A stretch of DNA of 64,000 nucleotides, taken from the NCBI RefSeq assembly GCF_000003605.2, contig NW_003116946.1, forward strand, positions 632,581-696,580, written 5' to 3'. Shown here in pieces: positions 12,041 to 49,053 of the stretch (the stretch's first letter is position 1; each line of letters starts with the position of its first letter). The notes below the pieces were generated by a model that was not told the origin of the DNA, searched no databases, and saw nothing but the letters and a program-made list of their open reading frames with translations. The stretch is from Saccoglossus kowalevskii. Its lineage: Eukaryota; Hemichordata; Enteropneusta; Harrimaniidae. The translations under genes and the position numbers were made by a program.

Positions 12041-12876
12041 GCAGATTGTTTGACAAGCTTTACTGTTGGCCTCTTAGTTTACGTGTACCTGTATCTTATT
12101 TGAGGCCACTATTGGCATGGTAGTACTAGATTTGCATAGTGGAATAATGCATTCTGGGTGTCCCAGTACATTGACTTGTGATGTCATTTGAACCATTCTG
12201 TTTATATAAACTTCCGTTCAGTTATGTGAATACTGATCCACTGTGTCAAAGAAAAATCACGTTGGTGATAAAAAGAAAGAGTTTGAATACATTGGGTTAA
12301 CAATTGTCCTTTCCTAATACTTTCTGTGGTATCATGATTTAAAATAGTTCAATATATAACCATGCTTTTACTTGCTTGAAGTCATTTACAAATGAATCTA
12401 TTCACATTCCTGGGCACCAATGTGACCTCTCTCCTGGGAACATCAATTGTACTCTTATTTTAATATTCAGTGCATTTTTGGAGATAGTAAATATGGTATA
12501 TCTATAGCACTTGTACATGTATATCTAGTGAATGAATTCTAATTTTAAATCATATAAAGTCAGATGCCATCATTTTTCTTGCCAATGTTTTGCACCATTA
12601 TTATGTTATTTATTACAAGGTAGTATTGAACCAAATGGAAAGACATTTTTTTTAACATTTTCACCACCCAATTTTTCAGTACTTTTTTCTCATATTCTTC
12701 AATCGTCTGAAGGAAAGTGCAGCCTATAAACAGGACTATTTTGTAAATTTCTGATGAAAAGAAGGAATGATGGTGAAAAGGTTAAAACATAATATGGAAA
12801 AAATAATCAAAAAAGGGATGGTATTTCTGTCATGTTCAAATTGTTTATTAAAAGATCTTACATTTCATTTGTGCAG

Positions 12877-12927
12877 GTACACACCATCCTATATCAGCCA
12901 TGTGCAACCAATTCAACAGTTTCCTTT
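12877..12927 (+). other. Possible alternative 5' exon of KLC
   Basis: A 51-nt segment lies between a good acceptor (catttcatttgtgcag) and a good donor (CCTTT|gtaagt). It contains an ATG (GCCATGTGC), whose frame would run past the KLC start out of frame, so it would act as an upstream open frame. Splice-signal evidence only. Confidence 0.2.
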
Positions 12928-14200
12928 GTAAGTAAGATGTCAAATCATAGAATACATATATACATGTAACTGATAAATACCGGTACCCTAGTAAGCCTCA
13001 AAATTATATTATGCTAACTTCGGAAAATAGGAATTGTGTATCTGGTATAGAAATATTGTTTTTATGACTGAAAAATATGGTATTATAAAGCCACAATTAA
13101 ATATTTAATTAGCTACTGGTTACACAGAATGATAGTTAAAACGTAATATTGCGATTCTAAGAATACTCTTCAATTAATGTACATGTTAAGGTATATTCGG
13201 TTAAAGTGTATTATTATTGAATAGCTTGAGCAGGTCATATTCATCAATGGCATCTTATCATGTATTCAATGACCCTAAACTGTGGGATCACAGGGTAATG
13301 TTGACATTATGTCTACATATTGTCAATCATCACAGGCACCTCCTATTATGGCAATCATTATTGTAGGGAGGGGCAAGTTGGCTTGCTGTGAATGTAAAAA
13401 AAAAAACTTGATTTTTCATTGTTTTAGTGCAGAGCGATGACACAGTGTAGAATTCTTGTATGAAGCAGTGGCCCGTGACAGTGCAGGTGGATGTGTCAGT
13501 ACGTCAGATTGGTCTAACATAATGATAGGTAGATTTTTTGTACAAGACTAACCGTTTTAGGGGTTTGTTGTTATGCCAGTTGTCTATACACTTATGCATA
13601 CATGCTGAAGCTATACATGATAAATTGAGATGTTATCATGCAAACATTCCTTTTGTTGAGTAATGCTACTTCACTGCTGTATACAGGAATGAATGAAATG
13701 GCATAAATGTACAGTATGTAACTTTGGTATAAAATTCGTCTTTGATCCAATGTCTGGATGAAATGTTCTGGATTTTGTCCTCCCAAGGCACACAAGCCTT
13801 TCTACTCCCTGAGATACTGCATGAATTATTTATCATGTGGTTAGTGAAAATATGAGATATTATCTTTCTGTACAAGTTCCCAGTCCTCAAGTTGATTTTC
13901 TGATCCATTTTGATTGTATCTTGACATGTTTAAGTTCATCATGCATGTTAGCAGATTGCATTTTGCCTTGGGTACTCTGTTATTTCCATTTGGACTAAAT
14001 AAACAATAAGATTTTACTCACAATTATTCCAATGTATCAAACAGGAAATCTTAATAGAAGACGAGAGTATACTGTACATTATCCTTGAGGTACTCACTAT
14101 AGTTCTAAGTGTCATATGAGCCATGATAGTGAATGGATGTATTTTGATGGAATGCCAGTGAAAACTGGAAATGTGTCTAACCCAAATACCTTTCTAGCCT

Positions 14201-14440
14201 TTTTAGCTCCGCTGTTGACTTTGTTCATTTCATGATGATATCTTCAATTCTCTAATTTTGATAAATATTTTTTGTCATTTTTGGTAAAAGTGATATTTTT
14301 GTTAAAAACCTCAAGTCTTATTGCTTTGATATTATACATGTACCATAGTTACAGTACCTCGGGTTGATCTCTCTCAGATTTGTTCATTTTGTGATAATAT
14401 GCATTGCTAACAGTGGAGCTATCTCAACCAAGAGGCTGCT
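14201..14440. repeat. Short copy of the tandem-core repeat family
   Basis: It starts TTTTAGCTCCGCTGTTGACT and ends TGCTAACAGTGGAGCTATCT followed by CAACCAAGAGGCTGCT. The same two ends bound the longer element at 21996-22866. Between them is a little more than one unit of the ~157-bp core (TTTGTCATTTTTGGTAAAAG and so on). It is about 240 bp and non-coding. Confidence 0.7.
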
Positions 14441-15075
14441 TGTTGATGATTGTCATGTTCAATTTCATTGCATTTACATGTACATGTATATTATTTCTGT
14501 TTAATACAAACATGCAAATATATTACCAACTACTACTAACTAAATGAGGTATGTCTATGATCAAAATAAGTTGTATTTTAATGATCCAGCATTTCAATAA
14601 ATGCTTCTAATAGAACCTTTTTATATCCAGGCACAACAATCACCATGCCTGGTTCATAGAAACTCTGATGTGTGTATACTGTGTAGGTGATATGTGAACT
14701 AAAGAAGGGGGCATGAACCTGGTATTTCAAGGTTGTTCATGTAGTTATAAATATAACACTCTAAAAAACATGGTCATATTAAAATAGCAGTGCCCTGAAA
14801 TTATTAAGTATACATTTCAATGATGTGTTTGAATTATATTTTGCCTGTTCACCAACTCGGTGAATAATATATGATAGATTAGAACACTCCCCACTGATTT
14901 TGTATGCTTCTCACCTTTTTAGATCATTGTTGCATGAATGTTGAGGTTTGCTTTGCATGCTGCATCATATGACTTTTCTTGCTTTTTTTACCCTGTCATT
15001 ATTTTATTGTCTTGTAGTAAATCTATCCCTGGATTCATGACAGCATCAGAGTCGGTGTTATTTACACTTGATTGT

Positions 15076-15330
15076 TGGTTGCTTAAGAACACTGCCATGG
15101 ATCATGCTATAATAAAACAGGTGGACGTGCAAGACAGAATACACAGAATGTGCATGCATACACCAGCAATAACCAATTTCCAGTACATGACTATTTGTAG
15201 TATAATCAAGATTTTACAGATAAATCAGGGTTCTTGTAATTACTCATTTGTCCAAAATAGTGCACATTAATTTGCCACACATCCACTTCATTTTGCTATC
15301 AGGATCCATGGCAGTGTTTGAGCAGCCAAT
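15076..15330. mobile_element. MITE-like element with ~33-bp inverted ends
   Basis: The left arm (about 15076-15110) contains AACACTGCCATGGATCATG. The right arm (about 15294-15330) is the inverted copy with few mismatches (reverse complement AACACTGCCATGGATCCTG). Length is about 255 bp. The plus-strand open frame across it is not gene-like. Confidence 0.55.
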
Positions 15331-15474
15331 GACTGAATGTAAATATTGCCCACTCTGACAATACTAGGTGTGCTATTCCTTTCATTTTAAATGGTAAATG
15401 CAAATACTTGATCCAATTGTTTCTGTGTACGAGTAGTTCAGTCTGCTGTAATTTATAATCCTCCTTGCTCACTA

Positions 15475-15600
15475 TTTTTAGCTCCCCTGTTGACTTTGTC
15501 GAACAGAGCTTATCATACCAGTGATTGTCAGTCATTGTTGTTCGTGTAAATTTTTTTACTTAACTTCTTCTAGAAAATTACAAGCCTTAATATATTACTA
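15475..15600. repeat. 5' fragment of the tandem-core repeat family
   Basis: TTTTTAGCTCCCCTGTTGAC then TTTGTCGAACAGAGCTTATCATA and GTGATTGTCAGTC match the left end of the element at 21996-22866. The copy breaks off after one partial core unit. Confidence 0.6.
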
Positions 15601-16325
15601 ACACATGATGTACTGGTAGCTTGATAAACAATGAAATTGTTAATGAAGCTGCTCTTACATGTAATGAATATCTTTATCATCTTATTCTAAAAAACAGTCT
15701 ACTGTTGTTACACACATCCGCAATATAGTATAAATTGTCTCATCGTCAACAATATGTCTATGGTCAAACTCAGTTCTGTTTTTAACATTCCGGTAAACAT
15801 TTACCTTCTTTTATATACCAAATTAGAAATGTGTGTTCATTCATTGCTTTAATTTTGTATATTATTAAATTAAAAACCACATTATTTATCTAATTGATTA
15901 AAGCATCTGTATCGCAATGGGTTTTCAGGTAGGATGGTTTACAATTTTAATCAAATGATAATGTTTACCTTAAATTATGTGTTGTACTTAAAATCCAATA
16001 AACGTGTTTACTCGCTGATAAGTAAACTGATGAGGGTTCTATTTTGTGTCAGAGATAAGCAAGTGTGAGATTAACAATAATTAGAACATAATCAAACTAC
16101 GATTGCATGTTCAGCTCAGTTCAAGATGACTCATGTTTACTGTCTGTCTTGATGATAAGGGACTGGCTAATTTGAATATTCATGCCATGGTAATAGCCAT
16201 TGCTAGGTTTAGTAATTTCACATTTTAGACATAGGTCAGAGAGTTTTTTCAGTATCTAGAAATTGGTTGCTGTGATATGCATTAGCAATGTCGCAGGTTC
16301 AAATCATATAATTATCTTACTGCTA

Positions 16326-16367
16326 CGTACTACACTGGACAATAAAATATTATCGTGGTGTAGTACG
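16326..16367. other. Hairpin-forming inverted repeat
   Basis: CGTACTACAC (16326-16335) is followed 22 bases later by its exact reverse complement GTGTAGTACG (16358-16367). The inner part (ATAAAATATTAT) is itself partly palindromic. It lies in the KLC first intron, about 530 bp before the first coding exon. It has no recognised RNA-gene features. Confidence 0.5.
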
Positions 16368-16930
16368 ACTAATGGGTACTCTTTGGGAGGGACAGAATTG
16401 TGACTGTTTTCTGTAGTTTGAACATATAAATACATTTGTAGTATCTGTGATTTTAATGTGTTGGTCGTAAATAGTGTTTCAAGGTTGCCATTAATCTTCC
16501 TATTAAGAGACTGTCCTCAGATGGCTTTTTAGTGTTAAAAGTAATGAAAAATATTCTAGCCTTGTACAAAAACCATGTATTCAACTTTATCGCAACACCT
16601 TCATACAATGTAGGCTTGAAGCGGAACCATATTGTATTGTACTCTTCAGATCAAAGGGGTTGCATTTCGTAGAAATCATAGATTAACATCGCCTTTTTAT
16701 GTGTGAACAACTCATAAAAATTGTGTGATTCATGCCTTAATGTTATTCAGACAACGACAGTGTTGTAGAAGATCTGAATTCAATTGCAGGTGGTACAGCC
16801 TGTTGTTATGGGTAAATTCTGACAAGTACATGGAAGAACTCTCATTTACTGTACAGATAGCAATGTTTTAATAGTTTTCAACATTTTGTTCATTTGCAGA
16901 CAATTCAACCCATGGTCATTCACATCCAAC

Positions 16931-41818
<24,888 letters not shown>

Positions 41819-42900
41819 CTCTTTACAACTATAACCTGCTCATCCCTATGTATGTTCTATGTAGTTTGGTATGATCTTATTATATAAAGTGGCCCAGTCC
41901 ACTACATAGAAACTAAGAGGATTTGCTTGTCAATGTTAATATAAAATTGTACAACCCAGTCTTATAAATGTATTATCAGAAATGTAAACTTATTTCCTAA
42001 TATTGAAAATGTTTTTTTTGTTTTTTTTAAAACCTTGAGATGCATTTCTTATATATATCACTATCATCACCACATTCTGATTCATGTAAATGGTATTGGT
42101 GACTGTTGATTATTATGTGAAACGTGTATTGTCTCGTGTGAAAATAATGTCCCTGCACTACCCACCACTTTGTGCACTGTATCAATATATTATACCACAC
42201 CAAGCTCATCAATGGCATTACAACCAACACAACTATTTATCATTTAAATGTATGATATGTTAGATGTTTAACTACTAATACTAGTAAGGTTGATTTGTAC
42301 TGGTGTATTCTGTAAATTACCGGTAATAATGTATGATACCTCTGTTCTAGTAGTGACTGATGAAGAATGGATTAATATATAGTTTAGTAAATTGTAGATG
42401 TATTTGGAAGTCAGAATTGGTTGTGATGAGAATCATTGAACTTGATTTCGATTGAATGATTAACTATCAGTAACCGTATATGTAATAGCTTACGTTCATG
42501 CTGATTCTGTTAACTATCAGTAACCGTATATGTAATGGCTTACGTTCATGCTGATTCTGTTTTCGTCAAATACTACATTGTAGCAATGTCTTTCTGGTAT
42601 TGAATTATGACACATGCCTGGTGTGATGTGTTGAAGGACAAAGAACCTGTAATTTTTAATAAATAAATACAATGTATTGTCAGATATGCAAAATAATACA
42701 TGTTACTACTAGTATGAATGCATCTTGGCCCATGTATACCTAACCATACATGGTGTTCATTTTAAACTAACAGCAGACCAGTTCCCATTGTCTATTCAAA
42801 TTAGCCTGAAAGAATATATGAAAACTGTACATTTGTTCACCTGTCTGTATTTTACACGTATTCAATAAATTGAACAACCTGGTAACACTGTATACATGTA
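41819..42900 (+). other. KLC 3' UTR (putative)
   Basis: AT-rich sequence after the KLC stop with poly(A) signals AATAAA near 42659 and 42864. It includes the 50-bp duplication at 42461-42560. The end of the transcript is not certain. Confidence 0.45.
42461..42560. repeat. 50-bp tandem duplication
   Basis: Two adjacent 50-bp copies (TAACTATCAGTAACCGTATA and so on, ending CTGATTCTGT) differ at one base. They lie in the likely KLC 3' UTR. Confidence 0.9.
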
Positions 42901-45900
42901 TAGAATTGGATGCAAATAGATGACATTATCTAGCTTCGATCATCTTGCTGTCAATACTGACAGTGATATCAATTAAGTCTTGCTTTTTTACTGCTACTCC
43001 TATATTGAAAAATGGACTGGCCCATATTAAAAAAACATCTCAGATCATACCAAATTTTTCAGAATATAGGGGTGGACAGTTTCTAGAATAATTCTTACAT
43101 TAAATAATTTTATTCTTACAATAGTGTGCAAGTCATGGTAGACTGCCCTAAATCATGGCTCTGTGGAATCACACTTTATTATACATCATAATTCTAGTTG
43201 TACTTTGTGTAGATGTCTAGACAACTTTACTGTAACAAAGCTTTTCAAGAGATGTGTCTTTGCTTATTCTCTGCAAAAGCCATGTATATTGTGTATATTT
43301 GCTATAATTCTTTTATATTCTGTAAACATAGGTCTACGGTTAATTTTAATTGTTGGCTTCATACTGGCGACATGCACAAGGACAGCTTTTCAATGTCTTG
43401 TGAAATATATATATTTAAATGTGAAGGCCTAATGTTGTGTAAAATATTGCCAACTTTTCTCTGTAATCATCACCTTTGCTGTATTCAGTAAAATATTTAA
43501 AGTTCAATCTTGACAAATAATCAAAATGGCGAGAAATTGGTGGTCTTCGTACAAATTTATTTTGCAAATTGTATATTTGCTTCCTTTTTTTTTTTAAGCA
43601 TTTCCCCCTCTGCAATTCTGTTGGTATTCTCAGCATTGTAAATACCTGTTACTTTCTTATCAGCTGGCATTCTAATTTGAATCATTTATTTACAACCTTG
43701 GTATTTTATACATTCCCTCTCCACATCGTAGTTGCAACACATATTGTCATTCAAGAAACCAACCACTTTAGGGAGTGTTTGTTGTTTGTCTCTGTTTATG
43801 GAAAGCAGGAGTGTCTACATATATAAGCAGTGATATGTAAGGCAGTCAACCAGCTGACCTTCATTGCATTTGGAGTAAACACTTCTATTCTCCAGTCAAC
43901 CAAGCTAACACCCTTTTCCCCCCCACCTGTGGTTAGATTTCATTGTCCAAATCACTACTTTTTGATGCAGTCTAAACCAATTTTGCTGGTATTACCGTTT
44001 AGAAATAATGAAACTTGCTTTGGTTGATCAGATGAATTTTCCCATATTTGTGTTTCTGAGCTTAGTTTTCATCAACTTTTGTTGCATACTGGGCATTTAC
44101 CCCTTTTATGCTGATTATACAAAACTAAATGAACTATTCTAAACAGTGGGTTGATGCACATGTTCAAATAAAGCAAGTTTCATTTTTATTAGTTTAGTGA
44201 ATAACCAATCACATCACATTACAGCACTGCCAAATGTAACTTATGATTTTACAAAATATTGGCTAACATGTCCTGGATAAACTTTTACTACTGCCCTGTT
44301 CTATCACGTTATGTACCGTAATAATTTTAGAAGCTACCTCTATGCATGATTCTTAGGATTGTTTTTAGCTGGATATTTAAAATGGTTGGGCAATATTTTT
44401 AAATGCTTGTGAAATTTTTCTGCAAAATAATGTATGATGTAAGAATTTTGGTGAAATACTGTGTCCTTGCACAAATAAAATAAATCATAGATATTGCATC
44501 TGAACATGTCAATGAGTGTTATGTTTACAAAAAAAGAGGAAATGCTGCATGATTTATCCAAAAGCCTTGTACTTTTAATGAACATAGAATTTTAGGGGAA
44601 TAAATCTGGTTTTTAAATTAGAAACCCACTCCAAAGTACAGAATTCCTTTGTTCAGTTTGTTTTTCAATTAATCTTCTATTTGCTAGTATAACTAGGAAC
44701 TTCTTCTATGCTGTCTCAATAGTCAAATTTGTTTGAATTGTGACTTGAGAGAAATTTTTATTTTCAATTCCCTTGAATGAACGCGATTGAAGTGAAAGAT
44801 GTTGTTCCAGTAACAAACAAAAGTTTACCCAGGCCCTAATACATTCTTTATAAACTATAATTATATGAGTATGAAAGGTATTTTCAGCCACTATTAACCC
44901 ATTGTTCCAAAATTCGTATTGTGAAAAACTGTAGGTTAATCGAAAGTGATTTCGGAAACATTTGATAATAGCGCCCTCCGTGTCAGATTAAGATAATCTT
45001 GAATTTTAGAAGCTCTTATAACTGAATTTAGTCGGCTAAAATGCTTCTTGTAATTTACAACCAAAATGTAATGTATGCAAAAATGACAGCATAAACAAAT
45101 GTAGGTTGGGTAAACTTTAAATTAAATTACTTGCACAAAATTATATCAGTTTTGGTCATGTCGTTTTGTTCTGATCCTTTATTCATTGCGGAAACAACGA
45201 GAAAGTATCGGTTATCGGATATAACACCACATTTTTGGTCTGTAAATCGCACTGCGCGAAGTGGTTTCTGTTCTTACGTGTGTTAATTTACATAAACAAA
45301 TTATTGTACGCTTCGTCATTTGCTCATGAATAATTCAAAGTACCACTTGGTATTGAAATGAATGTTTGGGAAATCATTAGAGGCTCTACCTGCCATATTT
45401 TTCAATTGTTCAAAGATGAAGCTTGTACGGTATTAGTCAATATGTAAGGGTGTGGGTGAATCAATGCTTAAATATATTTATTTGAAAAATTACTGTATTT
45501 ATTTCAAGAACGACACGTGTTGTAAACCATGCAAAATACATTATAATGGGATGACTTTTATATTTCAATAATCTATTGACTTAAACGTCCTAAAATTACC
45601 GAGCATTTTAGCATAGATGTCTAGCAAGTACTTGTATGTACTGTCATCCAACGTAACAATGGCCTATCCAGCTACCCAGTGCTTTGATATGTTCGCAGGG
45701 TGATTAGTCTTCTCCAACTTTCAATCTTACAGGGCGCGGTCGTCGCACCACGTTCTGTTCGATAGCGACGTATTCTCGGGTGCGGAGCAACGTCACAAGA
45801 CGTTCCATGTTGCTAAGACGCCCACCACTGTACCACGTATTTCTATGGGCTGAGCAACGTGGAAAGCCGAGCGAAGAGCCGGTGACAATTCGAGAAAACA

Positions 45901-48030
45901 ACAGAAACTCAACTTTGAAGTAATCCTGAACAATCAAATTTATATGCGTTACACATGCAGGGGTATTCTTGTTACACTGTTCAGGGGAGACAACCACCCC
46001 AAAGTACCGTTTTATGAGAGTTTTCGGCCTTTGTTTCACTGTAATGGTTGCCATGAGCTGAAAATGCATGTCAGCTCCCGAGAATTTATTGTGTTTTTTT
46101 ACATGAAACTGGAACACGAGCTGCATGACAACCACCGCACTCTAATTTATCAATGCTCCCCATTTAACTTAACAAATATTTATATTCATGATATTGTGTT
46201 GTGTTATTCAGTAAATATTTACTGCATTGCCAACAGAACAAATCAGTTTATAAATCATAGACATCTTATATGTGAGTGTCTGCCAGTGTATGATGCTATT
46301 TATTAAGCGTGAACAGGATATTCAATATAAACCTATTTTTCGGCATATTTCTCTAATGTATATAGTATGTAGTCTCTTGAGATATTGATTTCCACTCTTG
46401 TAAAAATCTAATAGCAGAAATATGGTAATCCAAATTCATATTCAAATGTATATTTAAATGTATTTACTGGGGTGTGTAAATAAAATTTAAAAATATCATT
46501 TTGTATGTTTCTCTTTGGCAACAACAATGACCCGACAAAGGTTTTATGAAGCGCAAATTCATAAAAAAAAATAGTATTTCCTTCAAATTCATGATATTAA
46601 CCGTTTTAAAAAATTAACAATTTGTAGTTTAAATTTTCGATGTTTCCGATGTTCCAATAACCACTTTCCGATATTTCCAGGGTTTCCAATTTTCACATAG
46701 ACTTTACATACATTCTCTTGTTTATTTTTTGGTGTTTTTGGATAAAAAAATTAAAAAGGGAATGTGTAAATTGCGAAAGGCGGGATACTAATGTTAATGA
46801 ACAACAAGAGACTTATACAAGTCTATGTTTCAGAGTTTTCATTCGACGTTGAGATCACTGCTAATCGCCGATCATCGGGGAGTAACCTTAGAGGGCGGTG
46901 TTTATGTGAGTGACTTGAAAAATGTATCAAAATACAATGCTTTGTAGCATGGAGCTAATATATTCATAGCTCCATGCTTGTATTGAAATAAACGACATGG
47001 TTGTACTACAGGCCGAGGACAGGCGTAAGATTGTAGTAGTCTGCTCCATTTTATTTCCTTTCTCGGGTTTTTAAAAAAAAACAATATTTTTTTTTCGAGT
47101 TTCTAATTAGAAATACTATTTAGTATTAAATTTAGTATTTATAATTTTAGTTGAAAGTTTTAATTTTCACCTTGCCCTCAAACAATTAAAATCCCAAAAT
47201 TACGTCAGCTTTATGACTGCTCGGGTGTAGAGTATTCATGTAAAATAAATTATGAGGCTGCTGAAGGCACAAACTATACTATTGTGACACCTGATATAAG
47301 TAAATTATATTTAGTACTCGCTATCCTAAGTAACTATTCAAACATTTATGCCACTTTATGACCTTCGGCGTTCTTAGATTATCTACTATTTTCATTTTCA
47401 TTTCATTTTCGTTGTTATTCATATATAATATATATATAAAATGTCGATTAAATGTGAAATGGCGTAACATTCATTATACCAACTGAAAAAAAGTTATAGT
47501 GATTTTTTTTTCCCATTTTGTTATTAAATTGAGTATTTTCATGTTACCATTTTACGAATTCCCCGGGAATGTTATGTTTTTTCATTCGCCAAAACCGGGG
47601 TCTACACGGAACAATTCGTAACAGATTCATTACAACCACGGGTAACAAAACTCTATTGTTTATGGACTGCGTACAAAAAGGGGCTTTCCACAACAAACGA
47701 TTTGTAAGCAATTACCCTATGACCTAAACAAATACACATACTTTACTCCACTGCAGTACGGATCACTAATGCGGATGAATATGCCTGAATATTTCGATCA
47801 AATATCACGCATAACTAAACTAAAATTTCTTGCAAAGAGTATGTAAAGCTTAGTACAATGATGTAATTTAATTTTGCTATACTTGCGATACCATAATAAA
47901 ACTATATCAGAATTGTTTTTCGAGTACTACTTTCTGAATTTCCAGTGTATGAATACCTCATGAAACGATGGTGTTGCTTGGTTTCTCGGGTGGCGTCCTG
48001 GATCGTAAAAATAATATACTAGTTGCCGTA
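42901..48030. other. Intergenic region between KLC and BTBD9
   Basis: No convincing gene. A CpG-rich patch (about 45690-45920) contains a 143-codon minus-strand open frame (46135-45704), whose last part follows an ATG with CTTAGCAACATGG context and meets a donor (CGCCCT|gtaaga). It could be a promoter or first exon, but no further exons are visible. A short hairpin (GCATGGAGCTA, 9-nt loop, TAGCTCCATGC) lies at 46947-46977. The rest is AT-rich with only short open frames. Confidence 0.45.
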
Positions 48031-48109
48031 TATATAAGTGCGTATTTACACACCTTTACGCTTTGTATGAAAATGTAGAACCTGGTTTCACGTGAAAGAA
48101 CTACCCTCG
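48031..48109 (+). promoter_or_regulatory. Putative BTBD9 promoter and 5'-UTR exon
   Basis: A TATA-box-like TATATAAG (48031-48038) is followed about 70 bp later by a consensus donor, CCCTCG|gtgagt, ending at 48109. The next plus-strand acceptor with a gene behind it is at 48982 (tttttttcttcag), which begins the first coding exon of BTBD9. A CACGTG box lies between them, near 48090. Position and signals only. Confidence 0.35.
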
Positions 48110-49053
48110 GTGAGTACTAAGTTGTATTATCCGGTGAATGTGCACGAGATACGCCAGGAAATAGAAAAAAAGTCATGTACGATTATTGCAAAATAACTTT
48201 ATCGACTTTCGGAACCCCGGAAACAAACATAATAATATTATTATGATTAATACTAGTAATTTTGATTTCAATGGCGTTTTCTGCTGTAGATTTATCATAA
48301 TATATTCAATTATAAACACTCTCTAATCGTTTTATCCTACTATACTGCACAGTATTACTGTACACATAATACCGGCACCTAATACAATTTACACGACGTA
48401 TCTCGATTCTAGCTTGTCACTTCGAAGAAAAGCTGCACTTTAAATGACCCTTCATGCGATTTATTATTAAGTAGACATATATCAAATCCAAGTGACTATT
48501 TCTCAATTTCGAATTTTCCAGAGAAATTCAGGGAAATGTGATCTGATAAGTACTGAAAGTGAAAATATTGACTTGATATAATTTTAGCGGATTTGATGTT
48601 GCATGCTGGGGAATTCACTAGGTGTTAAATTCACTGGTTTGTGAAGGAAACAATATACTCTATTGTAGCCCTAGGTCCATGGTGTTGTCAAAGTGAGCAT
48701 TATTTATATTCAGTCATTGGCTGCCCACTCAACACCGTCACAGATTCTGCTATAGCAAAAATGAATGTGCAGCAAATAAATAACACTTACTCTAACAACG
48801 CTGTGGACCAAGGTCTAACTCTATTGTTAACTTTGAGTTTTAACTTAGCATGCTTAGCTATCAGCAAATTAAGCAAATAATCATCCTTATACAGTAGCTG
48901 TTCCTTAAATTTTCTACTAATGATGCAATCACTGACAATATAAAACAATTGTGTTATTTAACATTTCTATTTTTTTCTTCAGGCATGTGTCCTACTGATG
49001 TGTTTTACATGTGGTTGTAATTGGCAGAAATAGTAAAATTTGTTGTATTCACA

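Larger units (their letters stand above)
6412..16899. other. KLC first intron (putative)
   Basis: About 10.5 kb of AT-rich DNA without recognisable coding exons. It holds MITE-like elements at 11885-12040 and 15076-15330, two pieces of a tandem-core repeat family (14201-14440 and 15475-15600) and a hairpin at 16326-16367. A possible alternative non-coding exon lies at 12877-12927. The short open frames on both strands show no codon or splice evidence. Confidence 0.5.
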
